Positions 35,361-44,793 of a DNA stretch of 54,089 nt are shown here, piece by piece. The DNA is taken from NCBI GenBank assembly GCA_938040325.1, contig CALHXW010000171.1:1-54089 (forward strand), written 5' to 3'. The notes under the pieces are model-generated. The model was not told the origin of the DNA, made no database searches, and was given only the letters and a program-made list of their open reading frames with translations. Position 1 is the stretch's first letter; each line of letters opens with the position of its first letter. A program made the translations under genes and the position numbers. This stretch comes from an uncultured bacterium (lineage in GTDB: Bacteria > Myxococcota_A > UBA9042 > PHBI01).

Positions 35361-38300
35361 TTCTTACCGCCCTTGGTCCAGTCGCACAGCGCTTCGATGG
35401 CGTTCGACAAGCTCTCGCCGGTAAAGGGCTTGGTGAGGTAGTCGTTGGCGCCGAGCGCGCGGGCCTGGTCGCGGTGCTTCTTGCCCGAGCGGCTTGTGAC
35501 CACCACGATTGGAATCTCTTTGAACTGTGGCACGTAGCGCAGGTCGCGGATGAGGTCGTAGCCATTCATTCGCGGCATCTCGAGATCCGTGAAGATGATG
35601 TCGAACGTTCCAGCGCGCAGCTTCTCAAGCGCGTCCATACCGTCGATCGCCAGAGTCACGTCCAGGTTGAGCTGCTTGAGTGCGCGCTCAGCTACCTTGC
35701 GCACGGAGACCGAGTCGTCGATGAACAGCACGCGCAGCTTGCCGGTGTAGGGCACAGCTGGCGGCTCCTGACGCTTGGCCGCGGCCGTTGCCTTGGCCTT
35801 GGCTTGGGCGCCGGGCTTGGCGTCGGCCTTGGCCACAGGCTTGTCCGCGGGCGCTCCGGCACCGGGCTTCGGCGGTGCCGCCTTGGCCGCAGGCTTCGGC
35901 GGTGCTGCCTTGGCTCCGGGCTTCGGCGGTGCCGCCTTTGCTGTGGGCTTCGCCGGTGCCGTCTTGGCCTCAGCCTTCGGCGGCGCGGCCTTTGCTGTGG
36001 GCTTCGCTGGCGTGGCCTTGGCCGTGGGCTTCGCCGGTGCCGGCTTGGCTGGTGCCGCCTTCGCGCTTGCTTTGTCCTGAGCTGGCTTCGCAGCTGCGCT
36101 CGGCGCCTTCGCGCTCGCCTTGCCATCGGCGCTCTTTGCCGGCGGCACCGGGGGCGCCTCGACCTTGGTCGACCCGCTCGTCCCTTTCTTCGACTGGGCC
36201 TTGAGTGCGGCCTTCTTCGCCTTCGCAGCCTCGTGCTTGGCCTCGTCGCGCGCCTTGTCTTCGGTCGAACGCGAGCCGCTCGCGGAGCTAGCATCGGTGG
36301 AGGACTTCGGCTCGTTCCGTGACGTTGTTCGCGAGCGCTTGGAGCCCTTCGTCGTCTTTTTGGTGCTCGCGGGAGCCGCTGGAGCCTTCAGTCCGAGCGG
36401 GCCGGGGAGCAGGCTCGCATCGGTGTCGACGGTCTCGATGACGACGGCAGAGCTCTTGAGCTTGCCGTCACCAGCGTGGGCCTCGATGAGGCTCGGCACG
36501 TCGAGGATGAGCGCGAGGCCACCCGTTCCGCGAAGCGTCATGCCCGAGAAGAGAGGGTGGTCGGCAAGGATCTCGCCGAGCCCCTTCACCACGATCTCTT
36601 CCTGGCCGATGATGGCGTCGATCTGAAGCCCCATGCGCTGCTCACCGACGCGCAGGACCAAGATGGGTCCGTCGCCGCGCGCTTCGTGCCCGAAGAGCTG
36701 GTCGAGGCCCTTAAGCGGCTGGTAGGCGCCGTCGACGAGGACGCGCCGAACACCCGCAGACGTCACCGTCTGGGCTTCTTCAACCAGCAGGAGTCGGTCG
36801 GCAAAGTAGAGGGGCACGGCATAGGTGTGGTTGTGCGCCTGCACCAGGATGGCCCGCGTGATGGCCAACGTCAGGGGCAGCGACATCACGAACGTCGTGC
36901 CCTGACCGGCCTTCGTCGACACGCGGATCGTACCGTTGAGCCGCTCCACGGCCCGGCGCACGATGTTGCCGCCGAAGCCGCGTCCCGAGACCTCTCCGAC
37001 CATCGAGCGCGTGCTGATGCCGCGTGCAAAGATGAGCTCGGCGATCACCGGATCGTCGTCGGCGACATCCGGACTGATGAGGCCGGCTTCCACCCCGCGC
37101 TTCTTGAGCGCCGCGAGGTCGAGGCCGCGTCCGTCATCGCTGACTTCGATGACGATCTGGCCGGACTCTTGGCGTGCCGTGAGCTGCAGGTGCCCCATCG
37201 GGTCTTTGCCGCTGGCGATACGCTGCTCGGACGTCTCGACGCCGTGACCGATCGCGTTGCGCACAAGGTGAAGCATCGGCGCAAAGAGCGAGTCGGCCAT
37301 GGTCTTGTCGAGCAAGACGTCTTCGCCTTCTGTGCGGACACGCACCGAGCGTCCTTCACGCTGGGCGGCATCGCGGGCTGAGAGTCGGAGCCGCGTAAAC
37401 ATGGTCTCAAGTGGGACCATCCGGGCGCGTGTGACCTCGCTCTGGATGCCCGTCACGATCGAGCTGAACGACTCGGAGTCGTCGCCAAACGCCGTCAGCT
37501 CGCTGTGGACGAGGCTGTCGATCTCGCCGGTGTCCATGGCGATCTCTGCGAGGCTACGCGACAGCACGTGGATGTCGTCGTACCGGTCGAGCTCGAGGTC
37601 TGAGAACGACTGCCACTCGCTGTCGTCGTCCTCTTTGCGCGTGTCGTCTTTGGCGAGACTGCTCTCGAGCGAGGCAAACTCGTTCTGAACGCGGAAGCGA
37701 TCGACGGCGTCGATCAGGCGCTTGCGGCCTCGACCTAGCTCGTTCTGCAGGCTGCGAAGCGCGTCCACGCGGGCCACCAGCCGCGAGCGGCTCACGACCA
37801 GCTCTCCTGCCAGGTTCATCAGGCTGTCGAGTCGCTCGATCGGAATGCGCAAGAAGCGTCGCTCCATGCCGAAGTCGGCATCGATCTCGCCGCGCGATGA
37901 GCGCGACGAACGCCGCGCCCGCCCGGGCGTCCCGGTCTCGGCGCTTGGCTCTCGGTCCGAGTACGTCTTGCCCTCAAACGTGGCTGCGAGCTGCGCCTCG
38001 ACCCGCGCTGCGTTGGTCTCGACGTAGCCGTCGCGGGCCTGGCGGAGGTTCTTGCGCACGCCGCTGAGGATCTTGGCCAGCGCGTTGGCGACGTTGCGCA
38101 TCGGCGGCAGAATCGATGCCTCAAGCATCCGCTCGAGGAAGTCCTCGACGTGGTGGACGACCTTGCCGACCGGCGTAAGCTCGACGGCGTAGAGGGCACC
38201 CTTGAGCGTGTGATGAGCTCGCATGAGCTCCTCGAGGTCGGCGCGCGGGCGGTCGCTCTCGTCGAGCTTCACCAGCACGCGCTCGATGTTGTCGAAGAGC

Positions 38301-39661
38301 TCGCCGCACTCCATCTCAAAGGCTTCGAAGAGCTCTTTGTCCTGGTTGATGTTGACGCTCGCTCGAACCGCGGCCGACGCCACGTTCGTGCTGGTCGAGC
38401 GGGTGCTGCGTGGGGGGACCCGCGTGACGATCTGCGGTTTCTCGGCCGTGTCGATGCTCCCAGAGCGCGACACGCCGGTCGACGCTGGGATCGTCATGCG
38501 TACGAGCAGGCCTTCGATGCCCGCCAGCCCGTGCTCGATGTGGGTGAGGCCTGCAGCTTGGCTCTCGCAGAGCTTTCGCAGGTTGCTCGCGGCCTGAGCG
38601 ACCGCGTGGCTATCGACCAGCGCGGCCGATCCCTTCAGCCGGTGCATCATCCGGCCCAGCTGGCTGCGGATCACAACGCTCCGCTTAGCGGACGCGGTCG
38701 TCAGCTGCTGCGTCAGCTCGCGCGCATCGGCGAGCAGCTGCTTGGCTTCGTCGGCAAAGAACCGCCGGGCTCCGACGGCGTCGTCGTCGCGGCGCCGCGC
38801 AACCGGTGCAAGCTGAGCGATGCCAGCCGTGTCGAACATGGCGTTCGTCTGCTTGACGATGCCGTCGACGAAGGTCGGCGTCAGCGGGGCTTCACCCTCG
38901 AGGACCGACTCCATCTTGAACTGCAGCGCCTTGGCCTGCTCGCCGACGTCGCTGAGTCCAACGGCGAACGCGGCGCCTTTGAGCGTGTGGAAGATGCGCT
39001 CGACCTGGGTCACCGACGCCCGGTGGTTCGGGTCGCCCATCAGCACTTCGAGGTAGCCCTGAAGTGCCACAAGTCCTTCGCGCGCCTCCTGGCGGAAGGC
39101 GTCGAGGATCTCGTCCTCCTCGCTCTTCGGGGCTTGGCCGAGGTCGACTTCGAAGGCCGAGAACGAGAACTCTTCCTCTTGGTCGGCGTTGGCGGTGACG
39201 TTGACGACGAGCTCAGCGCTTTGCGCGATCTCAGCGTCCAACACCTCGCCTTCCCAGGCGGTTGCCAGCTCCGTCGCCTCCGCCTGCTTTCCGGCGAGCT
39301 CCAGCTCAACCATCTTGCGTAGCTCGGCGGCGCCTCGCTTGTAGATCTCGCCCAAACGCTTTGCGCGTGCGGCTTGGAGCTCGATCTCATGAAGGGCGAG
39401 CTGTCCTTTCGCGACAAGCTCTTCCAGCAGGCGGCTGGTGTTTGCAAGCGATGTTGCTCCCACGAGGCTTGCGGTGCCAGCGATCGTATGACTCGCTTCA
39501 CTCATTGCCTGCAAGTGGGCTTCGCTCTTCTTCAGCTGCGAGGCAACGTCCAGCCCCTTGCCAGATGCGATGGCCTGGGAAGCCTTGTCGATCTTGGCGA
39601 GGTTGTGGGTCATGTCCTCGGCGAATGAATCGCGGACATCATCTATGGAGAAGCCAGCCAT
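35357..39661 (-). CDS. CheA-family hybrid histidine kinase with four HPt domains and a receiver
   Basis: 1434 residues. Four HPt-type domains precede the kinase core: His58 (ASHTIAGTA), His225 (FHTLKGAAFAVGL), His340 (MHRLKGSAAL) and His484 (HHTLKGALYAVEL). The core follows: dimerisation about 600-760, N-box HLVRNAIGHGVET (798-810), G1 DDGRGLD (842-848) and G2 GRGFGG (893-898). A CheW-like regulatory domain begins near 935. A 200-residue Ala/Lys/Pro linker (about 1090-1310) contains repeated KAAPPKP units, mirrored as a GC-rich DNA repeat at about 35790-36080. The C-terminal receiver (about 1312-1434) has DD, phospho-Asp in FTDLEMPRMNG and KPF. This resembles FrzE/PilL-type kinases. The first HPt lacks the full HTLKG motif. 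Confidence 0.92.
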   Translation of the reverse strand: MAGFSIDDVRDSFAEDMTHNLAKIDKASQAIASGKGLDVASQLKKSEAHLQAMSEASHTIAGTASLVGATSLANTSRLLEELVAKGQLALHEIELQAARAKRLGEIYKRGAAELRKMVELELAGKQAEATELATAWEGEVLDAEIAQSAELVVNVTANADQEEEFSFSAFEVDLGQAPKSEEDEILDAFRQEAREGLVALQGYLEVLMGDPNHRASVTQVERIFHTLKGAAFAVGLSDVGEQAKALQFKMESVLEGEAPLTPTFVDGIVKQTNAMFDTAGIAQLAPVARRRDDDAVGARRFFADEAKQLLADARELTQQLTTASAKRSVVIRSQLGRMMHRLKGSAALVDSHAVAQAASNLRKLCESQAAGLTHIEHGLAGIEGLLVRMTIPASTGVSRSGSIDTAEKPQIVTRVPPRSTRSTSTNVASAAVRASVNINQDKELFEAFEMECGELFDNIERVLVKLDESDRPRADLEELMRAHHTLKGALYAVELTPVGKVVHHVEDFLERMLEASILPPMRNVANALAKILSGVRKNLRQARDGYVETNAARVEAQLAATFEGKTYSDREPSAETGTPGRARRSSRSSRGEIDADFGMERRFLRIPIERLDSLMNLAGELVVSRSRLVARVDALRSLQNELGRGRKRLIDAVDRFRVQNEFASLESSLAKDDTRKEDDDSEWQSFSDLELDRYDDIHVLSRSLAEIAMDTGEIDSLVHSELTAFGDDSESFSSIVTGIQSEVTRARMVPLETMFTRLRLSARDAAQREGRSVRVRTEGEDVLLDKTMADSLFAPMLHLVRNAIGHGVETSEQRIASGKDPMGHLQLTARQESGQIVIEVSDDGRGLDLAALKKRGVEAGLISPDVADDDPVIAELIFARGISTRSMVGEVSGRGFGGNIVRRAVERLNGTIRVSTKAGQGTTFVMSLPLTLAITRAILVQAHNHTYAVPLYFADRLLLVEEAQTVTSAGVRRVLVDGAYQPLKGLDQLFGHEARGDGPILVLRVGEQRMGLQIDAIIGQEEIVVKGLGEILADHPLFSGMTLRGTGGLALILDVPSLIEAHAGDGKLKSSAVVIETVDTDASLLPGPLGLKAPAAPASTKKTTKGSKRSRTTSRNEPKSSTDASSASGSRSTEDKARDEAKHEAAKAKKAALKAQSKKGTSGSTKVEAPPVPPAKSADGKASAKAPSAAAKPAQDKASAKAAPAKPAPAKPTAKATPAKPTAKAAPPKAEAKTAPAKPTAKAAPPKPGAKAAPPKPAAKAAPPKPGAGAPADKPVAKADAKPGAQAKAKATAAAKRQEPPAVPYTGKLRVLFIDDSVSVRKVAERALKQLNLDVTLAIDGMDALEKLRAGTFDIIFTDLEMPRMNGYDLIRDLRYVPQFKEIPIVVVTSRSGKKHRDQARALGANDYLTKPFTGESLSNAIEALCDWTKGGKK

Positions 39662-39803
39662 GTTGCTTTCTCGCTTGCTTGGTGTTCAGGGGCTCTCTGC
39701 GCGCGCCCGTAGGAGGACAGGCGGGCGCAGAGAGTGAGTGTGCCGCGGCGGCCATGCTGCGGCCGCGGCGTCTTTGGGGTGGCCGAAGCCACCAGGGGCT
39801 CGA

Positions 39804-42101
39804 CTAAGCCACCTTGAACTGACGCACGGTCTTGGTCAGCTGCTCCGACAGGGCGCGGAGCTCGTCAACGGTGGCCACTGTGGCCTCCGCACCTTGCTGC
39901 GTCTGCTGAGCAATCGCGCTCACCTGAGACATTGAGGCCACCACGCGCTTGGTGCCTTCCACCTCGGACTGGGCGGTCTTTGAGATGTCGGCAACGAGGT
40001 TAGCCGATTGCGATGACACGCCACGGATACTCGCGAGCGAGTCACCTGCGTGAGACACCGTGACCGACTCCTGCTCCACGACCTGCGTCTGCTGCTCAAT
40101 GGCGTGGACCGTCTCGGTCGTCTCGGCGTGAATGGCCGACACGAGCTTGTCGATCTCTTGGGTTGCGTTTGCTGTACGTTCCGCCAGCTTACGAACCTCC
40201 TCCGCAACAACCGTAAAGCCGCGTCCGTGCTCACCAGCACGGGCGGCCTCAATCGCGGCGTTAAGTGCGAGCATGTTCGTCTGCTCCGAAATGCGCGCGA
40301 TCGTCTCCACGATACCGGTAATCTCCATCGAGCGGTCGCCGAGGCCCTTCATCTTTTTGGCACCCGCCTGCACGTTTGAGCGCAAGCCGTCCATACCGCG
40401 GATAACGCGCTGGACTGCTTCCGTACCCTCAACGGCCGACTCCTCGGTGCGCTTGGCGGCTTCGGCCGCGTCGTTGGCGGTGCTTGCCACGTTGCCAATC
40501 GACTGGGACATGGCCTGCACCTGCTGCACCACCTGGTTGATTTCTCGCGCCTGGTTGGCAGCACCGGTGGCCATGTTCGTTGCTGACGTCGAGATGCCCT
40601 CAACCGCCACGTTGGTACGTGACACCTGGCTGAGCACCTCGCGAATCACGTCTTCGAGCGACTCGAGCAGCTGGTTGAAACCGTCCGCCACGTTACCGAG
40701 TGCACCGGTGGTCACCTGAGCGCGCACGGTCAGGTCTCCGTCGGACGCGTCAGACACGACCGAGAGGAGGTCGAGGATGTTGGCCTGAAGCTCCTTGTTC
40801 TTGCTCTCAACCTTGGCACCCAGCTCACGTGACTCCACGAGGGCTGCGTTAATGAGGTTGTAGTCCTGGGTCACGTCGCCGAGCTCGTCGGCGGTGTTGG
40901 CCGTGAACTTCTCGTTGGTACCGGCGATCATGCGGCGGGTAAAGAGACCGAGGTTTGACACCGAGCCCTTCACAGAGAGGTAGAGCGCGTAGAAGAGGTA
41001 GAGGAGCAAGAGAATCGCGAACACAGCAGCGAGCAGACCGGTGGTTCGGTTTGCTCGGTAGCCGTCCGCACGGTCAATACAGAGGGCGTCGAGGTCTGGA
41101 CCCACGGCCGCGGCGAATGCCTCAAGGCGCGCAAGCGACGCGAGTGCCGGGTCGATGGTGCCGCGGGCGCCGAGGTTCTCCTCTTCGCCCGAGAGGTGCC
41201 GCAGCTTCACGGCTTGTGCAAAGCCGGCCACCTCGGCCTGGAGCTCGTTGGCAGTCGCTCGCGGCTTCGCGGTCATCGTGAAGTTGGTGTCGTTGTTGTC
41301 GAGCTTCTTCTGGTTCTCGGCATAGGCAGTGACCATGTTCCGGGTGACGAGCTCGTTGGTGGTGTCGCCCAGCGTCTGGTAGAGCGCCGAGAGCTCGATG
41401 ATCCGGTCAGCCGCCGCTTTCGCATCGGTCTCGGTGTCGAGCGCGCGGGTCGCGGCACGGGCGATGGCCTCGCCGAACACGCCGTTCTTCACAACGAAGG
41501 CGTCCATGAGCCAGTAGGAGTCGAGGTCGGGGTCGAGGATGAGGTTCGACTGGTCACCGATGACGTTGATGAGCTGGTTGAGCTCGTCGGTCATCGTCTT
41601 GTGGGCAGCTTCCGACTGAGCGATGCTCGTGAACTGCGTGCCGACGATGTTCTTCCAGTGGCTCTTGGCGAGCTGCCAGCCCTTGGACGTCTCGAACTCC
41701 TCGCCGTACTTCGCGTCGAGCTCCTCAAGGACGCCGATGGCGGCTTGCGCCTTCGTCCGAACGCCGTTGGTCTTGTTGCCGTACTCCGGCTCGCCGCCCA
41801 GGATACCGGCCACGTAGAGGCGGTGCCGCTGAACCTCCCACATGAGCGCGTTGACGCCGTCAATGTGTTCCACACCGTCAGACTCTAGCTGGGAGAAGTC
41901 TGCCGAGTCGGTAGAACCACTCCACTGGAGGTACGCGGTGAACGCGAATGGCACCAGCAGGATGAGCCCCACCACAACGAACTTCGGTGCGTACCTAAGC
42001 TTGTTGAGGACGGCGAGTGCGGGCTTGAAGATCGCTCTCCAGCCGCCCGCGGTGTTCACACTCCCAGAGGCAAGCTCTTGGGGATTCGTCTGTTGTACCA
42101 T
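39804..42101 (-). CDS. Methyl-accepting chemotaxis protein
   Basis: 765 residues; AGGAGG six bases before the ATG. TM1 about 40-60 and TM2 about 353-377 enclose a 290-residue periplasmic sensor. The sensor contains [16 protein letters not shown], a motif I know from helical-bundle MCP sensors. A HAMP-like region follows TM2, then a long coiled coil with the signalling tip [41 protein letters not shown]. The C-terminus ends FKVA, with no NWETF-like CheR tether. No cheR or cheB is present in this cluster, so adaptation enzymes must be elsewhere or absent. It is the only receptor in the operon and presumably feeds the adjacent CheA. Confidence 0.95.
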   Translation of the reverse strand: MVQQTNPQELASGSVNTAGGWRAIFKPALAVLNKLRYAPKFVVVGLILLVPFAFTAYLQWSGSTDSADFSQLESDGVEHIDGVNALMWEVQRHRLYVAGILGGEPEYGNKTNGVRTKAQAAIGVLEELDAKYGEEFETSKGWQLAKSHWKNIVGTQFTSIAQSEAAHKTMTDELNQLINVIGDQSNLILDPDLDSYWLMDAFVVKNGVFGEAIARAATRALDTETDAKAAADRIIELSALYQTLGDTTNELVTRNMVTAYAENQKKLDNNDTNFTMTAKPRATANELQAEVAGFAQAVKLRHLSGEEENLGARGTIDPALASLARLEAFAAAVGPDLDALCIDRADGYRANRTTGLLAAVFAILLLLYLFYALYLSVKGSVSNLGLFTRRMIAGTNEKFTANTADELGDVTQDYNLINAALVESRELGAKVESKNKELQANILDLLSVVSDASDGDLTVRAQVTTGALGNVADGFNQLLESLEDVIREVLSQVSRTNVAVEGISTSATNMATGAANQAREINQVVQQVQAMSQSIGNVASTANDAAEAAKRTEESAVEGTEAVQRVIRGMDGLRSNVQAGAKKMKGLGDRSMEITGIVETIARISEQTNMLALNAAIEAARAGEHGRGFTVVAEEVRKLAERTANATQEIDKLVSAIHAETTETVHAIEQQTQVVEQESVTVSHAGDSLASIRGVSSQSANLVADISKTAQSEVEGTKRVVASMSQVSAIAQQTQQGAEATVATVDELRALSEQLTKTVRQFKVA

Positions 42102-42169
42102 TGGTTTCCTCCTAAATTAGCGCGGCGCGACGCGTCGCAGTCGGTCTACGGTGACCCGGCTGGGGTCTT

Positions 42170-42718
42170 CTACTGAAAGCTGAGGTCGTGGAGGCGGTCG
42201 GTGACCACCTCGGGATCGAGGAGCGTGACGACCAGCTCGCGGTCATCCATGTCGAGAAAGCCGGAGACCACGGCGTGCTCAGCCGCCCAGTCTCGGGCGG
42301 CGAAGCGGCCCTGGTCGTAGCGAACCACCGACTCCATGCGGTCGATCACGAGGCCGGCGATCGGTCCTCCGTCACGGCGCAAGACCAGCGCGATGACGGA
42401 GTCGTCGAGCGCGACGCTCGCCTCCGGAAGCTCCAGCGCCGAGACCATGTCGATCAACGCCACCGGCGCACCGCGCAGGTTAAAGAGTCCCTCGACCGCG
42501 GCGTGCGAGCCAGGCACTGGAACCCAAGAGTCGATCGCAACCACCTCGCCGACAAAGTCGGTCGAGATGCCGTATGCGCGCTCGCCAAGCCAGAAGACGC
42601 ACACGGTCTCGGCGCCCTCGCTGCGCGTCCCTTCGCCGCGGTGCGTGCCGCCGCCGGTCCCGCCGGTTCCGCCGGTCCCAAACGAACCGGTATCATTGGT
42701 GCTGCGGCTGGTATCCAT
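42170..42718 (-). CDS. cheW: CheW coupling protein with Gly/Thr-rich N-terminus
   Basis: 182 residues. The first 35 are a flexible Gly/Thr run (GTGGTGGTGGG). The CheW domain follows: TVCVFWLGERAYGISTDFVGEVVAIDSWVPVPGSHAAVEGLFNLRGAPVALIDMVSALEL, which includes the GLFNLRG (GxxNLRG) signature. ALVLRRDGGPIAGLVIDRME supplies the second half. It links the MCP to CheA. TGATG overlap with the CheY stop gives translational coupling, and the MCP gene follows after 68 nt. Confidence 0.93.
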   Translation of the reverse strand: MDTSRSTNDTGSFGTGGTGGTGGGTHRGEGTRSEGAETVCVFWLGERAYGISTDFVGEVVAIDSWVPVPGSHAAVEGLFNLRGAPVALIDMVSALELPEASVALDDSVIALVLRRDGGPIAGLVIDRMESVVRYDQGRFAARDWAAEHAVVSGFLDMDDRELVVTLLDPEVVTDRLHDLSFQ

Positions 42719-43080
42719 CAGGCCACGAACTTGCTGATGAGGGCGCTGAGGTCAGCCGGCGTGAAGGGCTTACCCACATGACCGTCCGCACCCTGCTTTT
42801 TGCCCCAGAAGACATCGCTGTCTTCGTTCTTGGTGGTGACGAGCACGACGGGAATCGCCTTCGTGTCCTCGCTGCGCTTGAGCTTGCGGCAGGCGTTGAA
42901 GCCGTTCATGCCAGGCATGACAACGTCGAGGAAGATCATCGCGGGCTTTTCCGACTCCGCCTTCTGGATGCCTTCGGCACCGTCTGACGCGAAGATCGGC
43001 CGGTGCCCGGCTTTCAAGACGACGCTGCCAATCAGTTCGCGATCGGTCTTCGCGTCGTCGATGATGAGGATTGTTGCCAT
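42718..43080 (-). CDS. CheY/PilH-type response regulator
   Basis: 120-residue single receiver domain: ILIIDDAKTDRE with the acidic pair at 8-9, phospho-acceptor Asp52 in IFLDVVMPGMNG, Thr82/83 in VLVTTKNE, and Lys104 in VGKPF. All active-site positions are present. The FWGKKQGADGHVGKPF ending is like the twitching-motility regulators PilG/PilH. It would be phosphorylated by the CheA of this cluster. AGGAGA lies 10 nt before the ATG. Confidence 0.93.
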   Translation of the reverse strand: MATILIIDDAKTDRELIGSVVLKAGHRPIFASDGAEGIQKAESEKPAMIFLDVVMPGMNGFNACRKLKRSEDTKAIPVVLVTTKNEDSDVFWGKKQGADGHVGKPFTPADLSALISKFVA

Positions 43081-43122
43081 AGTCGTGTGTTCTCCTAGAA
43101 CTGTCGCCGAGGGTGTGGCGCT

Positions 43123-44793
43123 CTAAAGGTCCAACAATTGCTCGATCTCGAGCACGTGCATTGGTTTGGGGGCCACTCGGTCGAAACCAGCAGCGGACAG
43201 CGCCTCGAGGCGCTTGGGATTGAAGAGGTCGAGGGTCGCAAGCAGCGCGAAGTCACCGCGGCTCTTGAGCTCGGCCGCGCGTTTTGCAAACGCGATCGGG
43301 GCCTTACCGTTGGGTGCCGCATGGATGATGCACAGCGACGGCGCTTCTCGTTCGATCAACTCGAACATGTCGTCGAGCGAGTCGACAGGGGTACAAACAA
43401 GTGGCTGGTCGCGATTCCTTAGGTAGCGGCGCAGAGGCTCAACAACGCCGTCGCCGTCCGGGTCGTAGATAACAACCGGGCCCGGCTGGACAACCCCGGT
43501 GCGAATCGAGATGACATCAACAGCGACAAGCCGTGCCAGCGCCGCCATGCCCTCGGCGCGATCGACACTGAGCTGTGCAACGAGGCTATCAGCACTCAGG
43601 CGGCCGTCCACGAGGGAGAGCGCTTGGCGCTCGACGGGCTCGAGACGGAGACGCGCGACCCGCTTCGAGAATCCCGCCTGGCGGACGATGATCGCGTTGG
43701 ACGCGATCGCCGTGCCGTTCTGCATGCCGCTCTGTCGGAGCTGGTCGAGGCGCATTTGCGCGAGGCTGATGCTCTCCTTGTAGGGCCCGACCCACGTCGG
43801 CAGCGTCGACGGCTTCGGCCAGGTGAAGCGGCCCGCCCCTCCGTCGAGCAGTCGTCCCGCCACGCGGCGGCTGCCGCTCGTGACGAGTCGGTGCACCTCG
43901 TCGAGCGGTACTTGGCCGTCTTCGGCCAGCGACAGGTAGAGGGGCCGACCGGTCGCCCGTTGGTCGTTCTTGGCCTTGTAGATCGACCGCTTCGAGACCT
44001 TGTCGAGCGAGAACTCGGCTGTGTTGTGGTAGCGCTCTGGATCGGTGCAGGTGGCGAGGACCAAGTCCCCCGCCCAGAAGTAGAGCATCATGTGCTCGTC
44101 TTCGCGCGCGATCTCCACAACGCCGGTGTGCTGCGCGCGGGCCACGAGCTCCAGCAGCTCGCTTGCGGCGATGGCCGATAGGTCGCCGACCATGCGCTGG
44201 TCGAGGTCCGACGACGGTGGCGGCCCGATGATGGGCGCGAGTGCGGCGACCGTCTCTTCGACGACCCGCGGCGTGATGATCTTGCGCCCGAAGTAGGCGG
44301 ACGCTGGCTTGTCCCCAAGGCTCGCCATGAACTCTGGGATGCGCGCCAAGTTTCGTCGAAACGCCGTGTAGAGCGCGAGCGCTGCGGCTTCCGGGTCGCG
44401 GCCCGGCTCCACAGGCGCGGCGGTCTGGCTACCGCCCTCGGCAGCTGCGCGGACTCTCGTGACGACGTCCTCGGCGGCGAAGGGCTTGGTGATGAAGTCC
44501 TTGACGCTGCTGTAGACATCGAACTCGGGTTTGACCTGCGCGCTCTTGGCGGTCATCACGACGATTGGGACGCCTGCCGTTCGCTCGTCGTTGGCGAGCT
44601 GGGCGCACACGTCTGTGCCACGCATGTCGGGCAGGATGTAGTCCAAGAGGATGGCTGTCGGCGGTTGAGCGAGCGCACGCTCGATGCCTTCACTGCCGGA
44701 AGCGGCGAACTCGAGCGAGTCGTTGCTCTCGCGGAAGCTCAGCTCGACGAGCTTGCGGATGGTGAGGCTGTCGTCGATGACCAAGAGCTTCAT
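43123..44793 (-). CDS. Receiver-DUF4388 (PATAN-type) response regulator
   Basis: 556 residues from the ATG at 44793 (a TTG one codon earlier is the alternative). Receiver 1-120 with complete active site: DDS, Asp51 in LLDYILPDMRG, TAKSAQ and KPFAAEDV. The middle (about 200-400) matches the DUF4388 pattern (LSAIAASELLELVARAQHTGVVEIAREDEHMMLYFWAGDLVLATC), found in gliding and Hmp-type proteins. The last about 120 residues form a second, receiver-like alpha/beta domain lacking the acidic pair. The start overlaps the stop of the unknown gene upstream (TGATG). An output protein of the chemosensory system is likely. Confidence 0.85.
   Translation of the reverse strand: MKLLVIDDSLTIRKLVELSFRESNDSLEFAASGSEGIERALAQPPTAILLDYILPDMRGTDVCAQLANDERTAGVPIVVMTAKSAQVKPEFDVYSSVKDFITKPFAAEDVVTRVRAAAEGGSQTAAPVEPGRDPEAAALALYTAFRRNLARIPEFMASLGDKPASAYFGRKIITPRVVEETVAALAPIIGPPPSSDLDQRMVGDLSAIAASELLELVARAQHTGVVEIAREDEHMMLYFWAGDLVLATCTDPERYHNTAEFSLDKVSKRSIYKAKNDQRATGRPLYLSLAEDGQVPLDEVHRLVTSGSRRVAGRLLDGGAGRFTWPKPSTLPTWVGPYKESISLAQMRLDQLRQSGMQNGTAIASNAIIVRQAGFSKRVARLRLEPVERQALSLVDGRLSADSLVAQLSVDRAEGMAALARLVAVDVISIRTGVVQPGPVVIYDPDGDGVVEPLRRYLRNRDQPLVCTPVDSLDDMFELIEREAPSLCIIHAAPNGKAPIAFAKRAAELKSRGDFALLATLDLFNPKRLEALSAAGFDRVAPKPMHVLEIEQLLDL

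Noticed and set aside
35474-39322. Long open frames on the plus strand opposite the CheA gene, some over 280 codons
   Set aside because: They are mirror frames of GC-rich codon bias; the minus-strand frame carries clear HPt, kinase and receiver motifs, while the opposite frames are Arg/Leu/Gly-rich without motifs.
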